A DNA stretch of 64,000 bases from positions 62,001 through 126,000 of the forward strand of contig NZ_JACXBW010000010.1 of the NCBI RefSeq assembly GCF_014712225.1, read 5' to 3'. Made by a program: the position numbers and the translations under genes. Positions 36,843-48,218 of this stretch are shown piece by piece (position 1 is the first letter of the stretch; each line of letters begins with the position of its first letter). Below the pieces are notes generated by a model. That model was not told where the DNA came from. It saw only the letters and a list, made by a program, of their open reading frames with translations, and searched no databases. The stretch is from Pseudarthrobacter sulfonivorans (GTDB lineage Bacteria; Actinomycetota; Actinomycetes; Actinomycetales; Micrococcaceae).

Positions 36843-37291
36843 TGCTGGTCCCTGGCCGCACCCCTCCAGCAAGGCGACCACGGGCAAGGGGAACGCATGA
36901 ACGCGGTTTAAAGAACGTGTCGGCCGGATGCGTGGCGGGCGTGACGTGGCAGCACTTTGGGGCTAACTCGAGACCCAACTATGAGCACACGGCCCATGCA
37001 GTTGACGCCCGAAACATAGACAGCGATAAGCCCCAGCCGAACAATCGTCATGCGGAAACCAGCCCGCGAAAATCAATCTGACACTGCAGTCGAATACAAG
37101 ACTCGCCAGCACGACCGCCCCACCCTGACAACACCCGAACCAGCGGCGCCCACCAAAGAAGTTGGGAGCCGTTCAGCAATGCCCTTTGACGTTTCCATAT
37201 ATCAGACGGGGCACCAGTCCGGGTCGGCGCCATGTTGGTGGGACCTTGTGAAGTGGACTGCTGGACGAGACGCGTCGGGAGGAGCTTTGCG
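36843..37291. other. No gene recognised
   Basis: The stretch lies between the IS110 remnant and the end of pntB. No frame has a ribosome-binding site or homology, and no terminator-like hairpin with a T-run is obvious. Confidence 0.45.
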
Positions 37292-38766
<1,475 letters not shown>

Positions 38767-38770
<4 letters not shown>

Positions 38771-40320
38771 TTACGGGCCCCGTCTCCGCGGGAGAACATC
38801 GCGAGCATCCGCCGGGTCACGGCGAACCCGCCGAAAATGTTGATGCTGGCCAGCAGCACAGCGACCGCGGCGAGCACCTGCATCACGAGGTTGTCCGAGG
38901 TGACCTGCAGCAGCGCACCGACGACGATGATCCCGGAGATCGCGTTCGTGACGGACATCAGCGGCGTGTGCAGGGCGTGGTGGACTTTCCCGATCACATA
39001 GAATCCGACGACGACCGTAAGCATCAGCACCGTGAAGTGCTGCGGCAGCGGCGCCGGCGCGACCGCGTTGACCAGGAACAGGGCAGCGATGCCGGCGGCA
39101 AAGAGACCTGCCTTACCGGCCGGGCTGAGGCCTTCCTTTTTCTTCGGTGCAGGGGTTTCGGCAACCTCAGTCTGGGTCTTGGCCGCCGGTGCGGCGGAGA
39201 CCTGGACCGGTGGCGGCGGCCAGGTCTTTGCACCGTCCCGCACCACGGTCACCGAGCGCTGCACCACGTCATCAAAATCAATCCGGAGCTGCCCGTCCTT
39301 GTCCGGGGTCAGCAGTTTGAGCAGGTTTAGCATGTTCGTCCCGTACAGCTGGGACGCCTGGGCCGGCAAGCGGGCCGGAAGATCCGTGTAGCCCAGGATC
39401 ACCACACCGTTGTCCGTCACGATCCGTTCTCCGGCGACGGAGCCTTCCACGTTCCCGCCCTGCCCGGCGGCCATGTCCACGATGACACTGCCGGACTTCA
39501 TGCCGGCCACGTCCTCGGCGGTGAGGAGCTTCGGTGCCGGACGCCCCGGGATCAGGGCCGTGGTGATGATGATGTCGACATCCGCCGCCTGCTCCGTGTA
39601 CATCTCTGCGGCGCGGGCGTTGTACGCCTCACTCGTGGCTTTGGCGTACCCGTCGGAGGACTTCATCTCCTCGGCTACCTCAACCTTGAGATAGGTCCCG
39701 CCGATGGACTTCACCTGGTCAGCGACCTCAGGCCGTGGGTCCGTGGCACGCACAATCGCTCCCAGGCTGGACGCGGCACCGATCGCCGCCAGACCGGCCA
39801 CGCCGGCGCCGGCGACCAGGACCTTCGCCGGGACCTTTCCCGCAGCAGTCACCTGACCGGTGAAGAACCGGCCGAACTCATGGGCGGCTTCAATGACGGC
39901 GCGGTATCCGGCAATGTTCGCCATCGAACTCAGCACGTCCATGGACTGAGCGCGCGAGATCCTCGGCACCGCGTCCAGCGCCAATGCCGTAATCGGCCGT
40001 CCCGCCAGCGCCTCTACAAGATCCGGCCGCAGAGCCGGACTCAGCGAACCGATCAACGTTGCGCCGTCGGCGAGGCGGCCGATCTCGTCGTCGGTGGGCG
40101 GATTAATCCGCAGCACCACCTCAGACCCCCACGCCTCATCAGCGCCCACGACCAAGGCACCCGCCGCAGCATAGTCCTCGTCACGGAAGGACGCAGACTC
40201 TCCCGCACCCTTCTCGACCACAACGTCGTAGCCCAACCCCAATAACTTACCTACGGTGGCAGGCGTCGCCGCCACCCGTGCCTCGCGACCCAACTCGGCC
40301 ACAATGCCAATACGTGTCAC
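38767..40320 (-). CDS. pntA: NAD(P) transhydrogenase subunit alpha
   Basis: A 517-residue fused alpha subunit. Residues 1 to about 380 form the NAD-binding domain I ([18 protein letters not shown] near 168, [22 protein letters not shown]). Residues about 405-517 hold four membrane helices of the alpha2 part. Many actinobacteria split this gene; here it is a single chain. The ATG at 40320 lacks a very strong ribosome-binding site (GAAAGAGG). It is the first gene of a two-gene operon. Confidence 0.95.
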
Positions 40321-40862
40321 GTCTATCCTCTTTCATTCATCAACGTGCCGGTGCGGAATTCCGCTTCCGCGCACAACCGGCATTTTGTACAGGAGCGCTG
40401 TCAGCACGACGCGGACGGCCAGGGTTCCATTTCGTGTACCCACACCCCGGGCGAATAAGCCGGAAGGGCGCGTGATTACCTTTGCCGACCAACTTCGGAC
40501 GTTCCTCACACTCGTATCGTTACTCCCCTCGCAGGGCTGCCCGCCGTGCTAACGGCGCTTCCAGCCAAGCTCCCTACAACCCTGTAGAACTGGATGTAGG
40601 GAGCGACACTCGATCTGACCGCGGTGAGGCACCGAATTCGTTGCGATAGGTGATGATCCGAGTGACCATCGGGTGCCTCACCGCAGACTAGTGTCCGCGC
40701 TCCCATTACTGTTCCTTGCCGTCATGGGCGCTCGGGCAAATCGTTGTGTTGGATTCGAGCTGTTCCATGATGTGAGCGGTCCAGCGCATGATCCCGCGGC
40801 ATCAACGCCGTCAGAGTCAAGCCAGCTGCCTTCCGGCTGTTCGACCTCCCGGGCACGAGTTC
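40321..40862. other. Gene-free stretch with a MITE-like inverted repeat
   Basis: No gene is supported. The stretch holds the pntA upstream region, a 10-bp hairpin (GCTCCCTACA/TGTAGGGAGC, about 40569-40604) and the larger inverted repeat listed separately. Confidence 0.5.
40599..40704. repeat. MITE-like inverted repeat, about 106 bp
   Basis: Arms 40599-40633 and 40672-40704 are inverted copies. The inner 13 bp are perfect (GCGGTGAGGCACC at 40621-40633, reverse complement at 40672-40684), and the outer parts share CACT/AGTG and the terminal GGGAGC/GCTCCC with small gaps. The arms flank only 38 bases, so no gene is carried. Confidence 0.65.
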
Positions 40863-42350
40863 CTAGTCGACCGTGTCTTGACTGGTGGCGGGCCAAGCGA
40901 CAAACTGCGTCTCTAGGAACTCCATGATTCCGTCCTCGCCGAGTTCACGACCAATACCACTGAGCTTGAATCCGCCTCCGGCCTTGTCCTGCCGGGGGAG
41001 CCAGCCGTTGATCATCACTGTTCCCACGCGAAGTTTCGGCGCAATGATCTGGGCTGCCTGGGGATCGCCGTAGATGGTCGCAGCCAGCCCGTACGCCGAG
41101 TCGTTTGCCATGTCGATCGCTTCCTGGACCGTCGAGTACGGCAACACGACGCCGACCGGACCAAAAAGTTCCTCACGGGCAATCTCTGCCTGGTTCGTGA
41201 CGCCTCCGATGAGGGTGGAGTTCATGTACCAGCCTTTGTCCATGCTGGGACGACCGCCTCCCGCGACGATGCTGCCACCGTTATCGAGCGCACGCTGAAC
41301 GAACCCCTCGACGGTGTCACGGTGACGGCTGCTGATCAGTGGACCCGCCACGGTGGTCGGGTCCCAGGGGTCACCGGTCTTGATCCCGGCCAGTGCACTG
41401 CGGCTGAGGTCGATGAATTCGTCGTATCTGTCCTGGTGAACCAGGATCCGCGTGGGTGATGAGCAGCCTTGCCCGGCATTGCGCAGGTATCGGGCATGGA
41501 CCTGGGTGGTGATTTGCTGAAGGTCCGCGTCTGGCAGCAGCAGAGAGGGCGATTTTCCTCCCAGCTCGAGAGCTACCCCCTTGAGGCCCGAAGCAGCCTG
41601 CGACATCACCAGTTTGCCGACTCCGACCGAACCAGTGAAGCTCACCTTGTCGACCTCGGGGTGCGTCGTCAGGGCCTTTCCCGTTTCGGCCTCACCCACA
41701 ATGAAGTTGACCACGCCCACTGGAAGGTCGGCCTCCTGCAGGAGCTTCCCGAGCAGCAGGAGCGCCAGGGGTGCCTGGGGGCTCGAAAGCAGCACGGTGG
41801 TGCAACCGGCAGCCACCGCGGCACCGATCTTGATCGCAGCGAACAGTATCGGGTAGTTATAGGCCGCGATGGCCGCCACCACACCGGAGGGCAGGTAGCG
41901 GATAAGCCCCTCACTAGGAGGAGGCCCCGCGGCGTACCCCAGGTTGCGGGTCCGATCCCTGACCGTCAGCTCAGCAAACTTTCGCAGGACCGCAACCGGC
42001 TCGCCGATCTGCAACGACTTCGCCAACGTCACGGGCGTACCGACCTCGGTGACAATCGCGGCCGTGAGGAGTTCAGCGTTGCGTTCGATTGTTTCGGCGA
42101 TAGTTAGGATGACCTGCTTCCGTAGGTGCGGATCCAACCATGACTCCTGCTCGAATGCTCGGCGGGCAGCTCGGACGGCGCGGTCCACCTGCTCTGGCGA
42201 GGCTGTAGGGACGATGGCAACCACCTGTTCAGTGGCAGGGTTGTGTACCATAATCGGCGCCCCGAGGCCCTTGATTGGTTCACCGTCGATACTCATATCC
42301 AGGCACCACTCAACGCGGGCTGGATCAATTGTGTGCACTGCCGTGGTCAT
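40863..42350 (-). CDS. Aldehyde dehydrogenase (NAD(P)+)
   Basis: A 495-residue ALDH. AAIAAYNYPI in the coenzyme loop (Tyr replaces the usual Trp), FTGSVGVG near 245, LELGGKSPSLLL near 267 (catalytic Glu), and NAGQGCSSPTRI near 302 (catalytic Cys) are present. Length and motifs are complete. AGGAG precedes the ATG. It follows the SDR gene at 55 bases in the same direction and probably finishes an alcohol-to-acid step begun by it. Its 5' end was copied to 33096-33311. Confidence 0.92.
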   Translation of the reverse strand: MTTAVHTIDPARVEWCLDMSIDGEPIKGLGAPIMVHNPATEQVVAIVPTASPEQVDRAVRAARRAFEQESWLDPHLRKQVILTIAETIERNAELLTAAIVTEVGTPVTLAKSLQIGEPVAVLRKFAELTVRDRTRNLGYAAGPPPSEGLIRYLPSGVVAAIAAYNYPILFAAIKIGAAVAAGCTTVLLSSPQAPLALLLLGKLLQEADLPVGVVNFIVGEAETGKALTTHPEVDKVSFTGSVGVGKLVMSQAASGLKGVALELGGKSPSLLLPDADLQQITTQVHARYLRNAGQGCSSPTRILVHQDRYDEFIDLSRSALAGIKTGDPWDPTTVAGPLISSRHRDTVEGFVQRALDNGGSIVAGGGRPSMDKGWYMNSTLIGGVTNQAEIAREELFGPVGVVLPYSTVQEAIDMANDSAYGLAATIYGDPQAAQIIAPKLRVGTVMINGWLPRQDKAGGGFKLSGIGRELGEDGIMEFLETQFVAWPATSQDTVD

Positions 42351-42404
42351 GCGAGGTCTCCTGAGGGGTTCGGTATTTCACGCGGCCGGGGATCCGGTTC
42401 GCGG

Positions 42405-43163
42405 CTAACGGGTCATGATGCGGCCGCCGTCGACGACGAAGGTCTGGCCTGTCATGAAACCGGATCCCTCGCCGGCGAGGAAGGCGATCACGGGGACCAG
42501 GTCCTTTCGGACGTCCCCGAGACGGCCGCCCATCGGGATGGTGCGTGCCATCATTTCGTCGTGTGCGGACAATTGCTCGGGCGTCATCTCGGAGCGGGTC
42601 TTGTCGTACATCGGCGTCCAGATCATCGGGCTCACCGCGTTGACACTGATCCCAAAAGGCCCCCATTCGACGGCGCAGGTACGCACCCAGGCCAGAACAG
42701 CACCCTTGCTCGCTGCATAGGCACCCTTTCTGGGGTAGCCGTTCATGCCAGCGCCGGACGCAAAATCTATGATGCGACCACCGTGGCCCTTGAGGTGCCT
42801 GAAAGCCGCCTGGTTGGTTAGGAAGGTGCCGCGGGCATTGATCCGCATCACCCGGTCCCATAAGTCCGCGTCGGTTTCGATTGCCGTGGCGGTCGGGGCG
42901 ATGCCGGCCAGATGCACGAGCACGTCGAGCCCACCCATGACGTCCACAGCAGCGTCGAAAGCGGCAGTCACCGACTGCTCGTCGGAGACATCACACCTGA
43001 CGAAGGTGGCGCCCGCCTCGGCAGCGATCTTGCCGCCGACGGATTCCTCTACGTCGAGAGAAACCACTGACGCTCCCATTTCGGGCAATGCCCGGACCAG
43101 ACCCGCGCCCATTCCGCTTGCCCCCCCCGTCACAATAATGCGTCGTCCTGTCAAGTCACTCAT
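42405..43163 (-). CDS. SDR-family oxidoreductase
   Basis: A 252-residue classical short-chain dehydrogenase. The cofactor motif TGGASGMGAG near 12 and an Asp in SLDVEES suggest NAD. Catalytic residues are Ser in DFASGAGM and Tyr/Lys in AYAASKGA. It lacks the insertion of mycofactocin-coupled SDRs, so ordinary NAD dependence is expected. The ATG at 43163 follows GGAAAG; a longer start at 43208 is less likely. It is the first gene of a leftward operon with the ALDH, and two operator-like sites lie in the divergent promoter upstream. Confidence 0.9.
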   Translation of the reverse strand: MSDLTGRRIIVTGGASGMGAGLVRALPEMGASVVSLDVEESVGGKIAAEAGATFVRCDVSDEQSVTAAFDAAVDVMGGLDVLVHLAGIAPTATAIETDADLWDRVMRINARGTFLTNQAAFRHLKGHGGRIIDFASGAGMNGYPRKGAYAASKGAVLAWVRTCAVEWGPFGISVNAVSPMIWTPMYDKTRSEMTPEQLSAHDEMMARTIPMGGRLGDVRKDLVPVIAFLAGEGSGFMTGQTFVVDGGRIMTR

Positions 43164-43251
43164 GCTTTCCGTCTCCGATCCCAGGCGGCGACAATCCTTG
43201 CCGCGCACCGGCTGTCCTGTATTTATGGTCCAAGCCTATCCGGGTACAGCC

Positions 43252-43265
43252 AACTGTCAACTGTA
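43252..43265. promoter_or_regulatory. Operator/-35 candidate of the SDR-ALDH operon
   Basis: Read on the minus strand it is TACAGTTGACAGTT, with TTGACA facing the SDR gene about 90 bases away. It is one of two copies of the recurring motif in this divergent region. Confidence 0.5.
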
Positions 43266-43494
43266 AACTGAATCAAAGCCGGGCAATTCTCGCAACTGGG
43301 ACCGAAACGTTCATTGTCGAAGACGAGACGCGCCGCACTCTGGGTATCGAAGTGCCCCGCGATCACCAACGACTCCTTCTCGGCTGCCCTGGCCAGCACT
43401 CGGTGGCGACTGCGGGCGGGTTCGTTTCCCCTTGTCGCACGCGCCGGCCGGTCAACCCGCGTCTACGTCAGCCTGATCGTAAGGCGCTTGTGTC

Positions 43495-43508
43495 AAGTGT
43501 TGACAGTT
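43495..43508. promoter_or_regulatory. Operator/-35 candidate of the ALDH-crotonase operon
   Basis: AAGTGTTGACAGTT contains TTGACA (43500-43505) about 75 bases before the GTG start at 43581. A possible -10 (ACGATT) lies about 18 bases on. It pairs with the divergent site at 43252. Confidence 0.5.
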
Positions 43509-43580
43509 CGCAGTTTACGCGCAACGATTAGTGTGCTTGGAATTCAACCTGTTTCACCCACCCAAACCGGAGGCACGCTT

Positions 43581-45080
43581 GTGACTGCAACCTCGTTCGA
43601 TCCGCGTACCGGGACACAAATCAGCACTGCCCCGGCCACCTCTGAGAGTGAAGTCCGTGATTTGTTGAAGCGGGCGAGCGCCAGCGCCGAGCGCGTGGCA
43701 CAGGCAACCCCGGCACAGAGGAGGGACTGGCTGTATTCCATTGCGGATGCGATGGAATTTCAGGCCGACGAGTTGGTCGCGATTGCTGATAGGGAGACTG
43801 GGCTTGGCCGCGCTCGACTCGACGGGGAAGTACTGCGGACGGCAGCCCAGATCCGGTTCTACGGTGATGTCGCAGCGGAAGGGTCCTACCTCAGCGTGAC
43901 ACGCGATGAGGGTGCGGCCGGGACGGACCGCCTGGTTCGCGTCAATCGTCCACTGGGCCCTGTCGCGGTCTTCGGTGCCAGCAATTTCCCATTCGTCTTC
44001 GGGGTCCTGGGGCACGACACCAGCGCCGCCCTTGCAGCCGGTTGCCCTGTCCTCGTCAAGGCACACACCGCGCACATTGCCCTGAGTCACCGGCTGGCCG
44101 AGTTGGCGCAAACGGCACTATCGGAGGCAGGAGCCCCCGAGGGAAGTTTCGGGATGGTCGTTGGTCGTGCCGCTGGCGTGCAGCTTGTAAAGGCTCCGGA
44201 GGTGACCGCTGTCGCTTTTACCGGCTCACAGTCCGGAGGCCTGGCGCTTTGGCGGATCAGCAACGAGCGGGATCGGGTGATCCCCGTGTACGCCGAGATG
44301 GGAACAGTCAATCCCGTGGTGGTGACCGAGGCGGGCGCTACTGACATGCAGCAACTCGCCAAAGACTTTGTCGGATCGTTCACGCTCGGCTCCGGGCAGT
44401 ACTGCACCAAGCCCGGCCTCATGCTTGCGCCCTTCGGATCAGATGCTGCTGCACGCGTCGCCAGCGCGCTCGAGACCCTCGACCCGCGGCCCCTAATGCT
44501 GACCGAGGGGATCGCAGGGTCCGTGAAGCAAGGCCTGGTCGAACTTCGTCACGCCGGCGCCCGGACAGTGGTCGAGCTTGGCGACGTGAACGTTGGATGG
44601 TCGGCGCCTGCAGCTGTCTTGCAGGCCGACATCTCCTCACTTTCACCCGGAAGTCGACTCCTCGAGGAGTGCTTTGGCCCGGTGGTGCTGGTGTGTGAGT
44701 ACTCCTCGCAGGACGAACTACTCGCCGCACTTACAAACTTGCAACCCTCCCTTGCGGCGAGTCTCATCGCAGCAACTGAAGGCGCCGACCCGCAGGCACC
44801 GGCGCTGTTGCAGCGGTTGTCCGAACAGGTTGGGCGAGTGGTTGTCAACGGATGGCCGACCGGCGCTTCCTGTTCCTGGGGCCAGCAGCACGGCGGCCCA
44901 TGGCCTTCCACATCCAATCCGGGCGTGACATCCATCGGGGCTGCGGCACTCAACCGTTTCGTGCGGCCGGTAGCCTTCCAGGATGTTCCTGACGAATGGC
45001 TGCCGCCGGAGGCCCAGCAAACGAATCCGTACAACGTCCCTCGCCGGGTGAACGGCATCTTGACGCCCGCGCCCAACTAA
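43581..45080 (+). CDS. Aldehyde dehydrogenase, ketoglutarate-semialdehyde-dehydrogenase-like
   Basis: A 499-residue ALDH of the NADP-type/alpha-ketoglutaric-semialdehyde branch, clearly different from the other ALDHs here. Motifs are FGASNFPFVFG near 137, FTGSQSGG near 217, YAEMGTVNPVV near 240 (Glu) and GSGQYCTKPGLM near 275 (Cys). The GTG at 43581 follows CCGGAGG; an upstream frame from 43314 crosses the promoter and is rejected. It is probably co-transcribed with the crotonase gene 39 bases downstream. Confidence 0.9.
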   Translation: MTATSFDPRTGTQISTAPATSESEVRDLLKRASASAERVAQATPAQRRDWLYSIADAMEFQADELVAIADRETGLGRARLDGEVLRTAAQIRFYGDVAAEGSYLSVTRDEGAAGTDRLVRVNRPLGPVAVFGASNFPFVFGVLGHDTSAALAAGCPVLVKAHTAHIALSHRLAELAQTALSEAGAPEGSFGMVVGRAAGVQLVKAPEVTAVAFTGSQSGGLALWRISNERDRVIPVYAEMGTVNPVVVTEAGATDMQQLAKDFVGSFTLGSGQYCTKPGLMLAPFGSDAAARVASALETLDPRPLMLTEGIAGSVKQGLVELRHAGARTVVELGDVNVGWSAPAAVLQADISSLSPGSRLLEECFGPVVLVCEYSSQDELLAALTNLQPSLAASLIAATEGADPQAPALLQRLSEQVGRVVVNGWPTGASCSWGQQHGGPWPSTSNPGVTSIGAAALNRFVRPVAFQDVPDEWLPPEAQQTNPYNVPRRVNGILTPAPN

Positions 45081-45119
45081 CAAGTAACCAACAGTCATGA
45101 AGAGCAACAGGAGCGAGTC

Positions 45120-45893
45120 GTGCAACAACCGCAGGAAAACGATCAGCCGATCCTCGTCCACGTGGAGAACGGAATCGCCCGGATCACCCTGAACAACCCC
45201 CGTCGCAAGAACGCGATCACCATCAAGATGTCAGAACAGATAGAGGAGTTCTGCGATCTCGTCGATAATGACTGGTCCATCGGGGGTGTGATTCTGGATG
45301 CCGTTGGAGCCTACTTTTGCAGTGGCGCCGACACTCGTGACCTCGCGTCGTCGTCGGCAAATCCAGCCTCCACCGAGGCCATCGAACGCACTTCGGCAGT
45401 GTACCGAGCGTTCACCCGGGTGGGCAGCATGCCGGTGCCGTCCATCGCCCTGGTCGCTGGAGGGACAGTGGGTGCAGGGCTGAACCTTGCGATGGCGACG
45501 GATCTGCTGCTGGTCACCCCCGATGCAGTGCTCGACTCGGGATTCCTGGCGCGGCGCATCCACCCTGGAGGTGGGCACATCTCCCTCCTTGGCCGATCGC
45601 TGTCCCGGCAGCAAGCGATGGCGTTAGCCGTGCTCGGCGTTGCTGTCTCGGGTGTCGAAGCGGCGCGTATGGGACTGGCGTGGAAGGCGATCGAACAGGA
45701 GGCAATGTTGGCCGAGGCCTGTGGCCTGCTGCGGCTGGCCGCCGCCGATCCTCTGCTGGCGCGGAAGATCAAGCACAGCGCTGATCTTGAGCTCGGTCCG
45801 GGAGCCGTCCGCTGGGACGCCGCTGTCGAGCTCGAGCGAGGCGTACAGATGTGGTCGCTCGGTCGCAAAGGCGAGGCGGGTTGGGACAAGTAA
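45120..45893 (+). CDS. Enoyl-CoA hydratase/isomerase (crotonase family)
   Basis: A 257-residue crotonase-fold enzyme. NNPRRKNAIT near 22, the CoA/oxyanion segment YFCSGADTRDL near 65, and VAGGTVGAGLNLAMATD near 110 are present. The usual second catalytic Glu position is not obvious, so an isomerase- or hydrolase-type member is possible. GTG at 45120 follows AGGAGCGA. It probably acts on the CoA ester of an acid produced by the ALDH encoded before it. Confidence 0.85.
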   Translation: MQQPQENDQPILVHVENGIARITLNNPRRKNAITIKMSEQIEEFCDLVDNDWSIGGVILDAVGAYFCSGADTRDLASSSANPASTEAIERTSAVYRAFTRVGSMPVPSIALVAGGTVGAGLNLAMATDLLLVTPDAVLDSGFLARRIHPGGGHISLLGRSLSRQQAMALAVLGVAVSGVEAARMGLAWKAIEQEAMLAEACGLLRLAAADPLLARKIKHSADLELGPGAVRWDAAVELERGVQMWSLGRKGEAGWDK

Positions 45894-45923
45894 CCTCACT
45901 CAACGGCTGTGTCGGTGCACGGT

Positions 45924-45947
45924 CTTTAGCGCGGTAGGCCGCTAAAG
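45924..45947 (+). terminator. Hairpin after the crotonase gene
   Basis: CTTTAGCG (45924-45931) and CGCTAAAG (45940-45947) form a perfect 8-bp stem about 30 bases after the stop codon. No strong T-run follows, so termination efficiency is uncertain. Confidence 0.45.
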
Positions 45948-46002
45948 GGCCCGGCCGCAGTCCCGACCAATTCCCCATTCTCCAGAAAGTCGGTGGTTCT
46001 CC

Positions 46003-47265
46003 TTGTCCACGACCCGAGTCGTATCTCCGGCACCAGCGCGTTTGTGGAGCCGGGACTTCATCCTGTTGGCCTTGACCAACCTGTTTCTCGCCATGGTGTT
46101 CTACATACTGATGACTGCCCTGGTCCTGTATGCCATGGACCGGTTCCAGACTTCGGATGTGATGTCCGGGCTAGCGGTTGGCGCCTTCGTCTTGGGGGCC
46201 GTGGTTGCCCGGCTGGCCACCGGACAGGCCATGGACCTCATGGGCCGCCGCAGGATCCTGGTCGTCTCCTTGGCCGCCGCCGCCATCACCTCGACGCTTT
46301 ACTTGGTGGCCAACAGTCTAGGCCTGCTGATCGCCGTTCGCTTCGTCCACGGCTTCACCTTCGGCGCTGCCAGCACCGTCCTGGCCGCCGCCGTGATCAG
46401 CCTGATCCCCCCATACCGCCGCAGCGAGGGTACAGGCTGGTTCGGCACGTCCACCACGGCCGGCTCGGCCTTCGGTCCGTTAATAGCCTTCCAGCTGACA
46501 GATGCCTTCGGGTTCAACGCCGTGTTTCTGGCCTGCACTGCCTTCTCCATTTTCGGCCTCATGGCCGGTCTCCTGGTCAAGCTGCCCGAGCCGCCACGGC
46601 ACGAAGACGAGCGCAGGGACTATCCTGCGGACACACGCTCTAACCCCCGTTTCTCCCTTCAAGGGATGCTCTCGCGCAAGGTCCTGCCCGTCTCGTTGGT
46701 CATCCTGCTGGCGGGCATGGCCTACTCGGGAGTGCTGGCGTTCCTCAACGGCTACGCCCAACAAGAGCGCATCAGCCCCTCCGTCGCGAGTTCCTTCTTC
46801 CTTGTGTATGCCGCCGTCCTCGTATTGACCCGATTCATCGTCGGCCCGATCCACGACCGGTTCGGGGACAACGCCGCAGTCATTCCGCTCATTGTGTCCT
46901 TTATGTCCGGACTCGCTGTGTTGTCCTTGTGGCCCACGACCCCAGGGATCTTGATCTCTGCCGCGTTGATCGCACTCGGCTTCGGTGCCCTGCTGACGAG
47001 CCTGCAGGCCATCGCCGTCACGGTGGTGCCACCGAGGCAGATTGGGGTGGCCACCTCCACGTACTTCTTAATGCTCGACATCGGTGTCGGCACTGGGCCC
47101 ATCATCCTCGGCGCCCTAATACCGCTTACCGGCTACTCAGGCATGTACCTGCTGATGTCCGGGATGATGGCTGCCGCGATTGTCATTTACTGGCTGGTCC
47201 ACGGCCACGGGTCTATGGCAGGACTACCCCGACAGGGACGTCGTTGTTCGGCGGCGCAACCGTAG
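46003..47265 (+). CDS. MFS transporter
   Basis: A 420-residue major-facilitator protein with twelve predicted membrane segments. The loop-2/3 motif is ATGQAMDLMGRRRILV, and a central hydrophilic loop spans about 195-220. The start is TTG at 46003. Members of this broad group export drugs or move small metabolites; direction and substrate are unknown. It stands between the crotonase gene and etfB on the same strand. Confidence 0.82.
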   Translation: MSTTRVVSPAPARLWSRDFILLALTNLFLAMVFYILMTALVLYAMDRFQTSDVMSGLAVGAFVLGAVVARLATGQAMDLMGRRRILVVSLAAAAITSTLYLVANSLGLLIAVRFVHGFTFGAASTVLAAAVISLIPPYRRSEGTGWFGTSTTAGSAFGPLIAFQLTDAFGFNAVFLACTAFSIFGLMAGLLVKLPEPPRHEDERRDYPADTRSNPRFSLQGMLSRKVLPVSLVILLAGMAYSGVLAFLNGYAQQERISPSVASSFFLVYAAVLVLTRFIVGPIHDRFGDNAAVIPLIVSFMSGLAVLSLWPTTPGILISAALIALGFGALLTSLQAIAVTVVPPRQIGVATSTYFLMLDIGVGTGPIILGALIPLTGYSGMYLLMSGMMAAAIVIYWLVHGHGSMAGLPRQGRRCSAAQP

Positions 47266-47393
47266 ACGCTTTATTGGTCTCACAATTCAACTACAGATTG
47301 CGTGGCAGCAGCCCGCAAACCACGAAGGTCGTTCGGTTTGGCGCCGGCGCTTCAGCCGACATCCTGCCTCACGCCTCGAAGGAGAAATATCCG

Positions 47394-48173
47394 ATGAAAA
47401 TCGCCGTTCTTGCCAAGCAGGTTCCTGACACCTGGTCCGATCGTAAGCTGGATCTGGTCACCGGGCATTTGGACCGGTCGGCTTCTGATGCCGTGCCGGA
47501 CGAGATCAATGAACGAGCCGCTGAGGTGGCCCTCAAATATAAGGACTCCCACCCGGGGACTGAAATCGTAGCGCTGAGCATGGGGCCTGAGGACGCGGAC
47601 AAAACCCTTCGCAAGCTGCTATCCATGGGCGTGGACTCCGCCGTGTTGGTGACCGACCCGGTCCTGGCTGGCTCAGACTTGGTGCAAACGGCCCGGGTGC
47701 TCCACGCCGCGTTGGAAAAGATCGGGGCAGACCTGGTGCTGGCAGGAAACGTCTCCACGGACGGGAAGTCCGGCGTCCTGCCGGCGATGATCGCCGAGTT
47801 GAGGGGCCAGGCACTGGTCCCCGGCGCGGACAGGCTGGCCATCACCGATACGGACGTCACCGCAACCGTTCAAATTGACGATGCGGTCCTGACGTTGGCC
47901 ACGGCCCTGCCAGCCGTGGTTTCGGTGACGGAAAAAATTGCGGAACCACGATTTCCCAATTTCAAGAACATCATGGCGGCCAAGAAGAAGCCACTGCTGA
48001 CGTGGTCGTTGGACGACTTGGGAATTCAGGCCGGCCCCGAAACAGCTACCGTCCGCTCAGTCATGGTGTCCGCGCAGCAGAAGCCGGCAAGGCGGGCAGG
48101 TCCAAAAATCCTGGACGACGGGACTGCTGCCAGCCAGCTGGCGGCTTTCCTTGCAGAGAGTCGGTTGATTTGA
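47394..48173 (+). CDS. etfB: Electron transfer flavoprotein subunit beta
   Basis: A 259-residue EtfB. N-terminal MKIAVLAKQVPDT, DEINERAAEVAL and ALSMGPEDADKTLR are followed by the AMP-binding region GNVSTDGKSGVLPAMIAEL and PRFPNFKNIMAAKKK. With EtfA it carries electrons from acyl-CoA dehydrogenases or related flavoproteins to a membrane quinone reductase. AAGGAG precedes the ATG; longer frames overlap the MFS gene and are rejected. No acyl-CoA dehydrogenase gene is present in the window. Confidence 0.95.
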   Translation: MKIAVLAKQVPDTWSDRKLDLVTGHLDRSASDAVPDEINERAAEVALKYKDSHPGTEIVALSMGPEDADKTLRKLLSMGVDSAVLVTDPVLAGSDLVQTARVLHAALEKIGADLVLAGNVSTDGKSGVLPAMIAELRGQALVPGADRLAITDTDVTATVQIDDAVLTLATALPAVVSVTEKIAEPRFPNFKNIMAAKKKPLLTWSLDDLGIQAGPETATVRSVMVSAQQKPARRAGPKILDDGTAASQLAAFLAESRLI

Positions 48174-48218
48174 CCACCGAGCACAGAAACCGAGCTTCGA
48201 ACCAAAAGAAGGAAAGTA

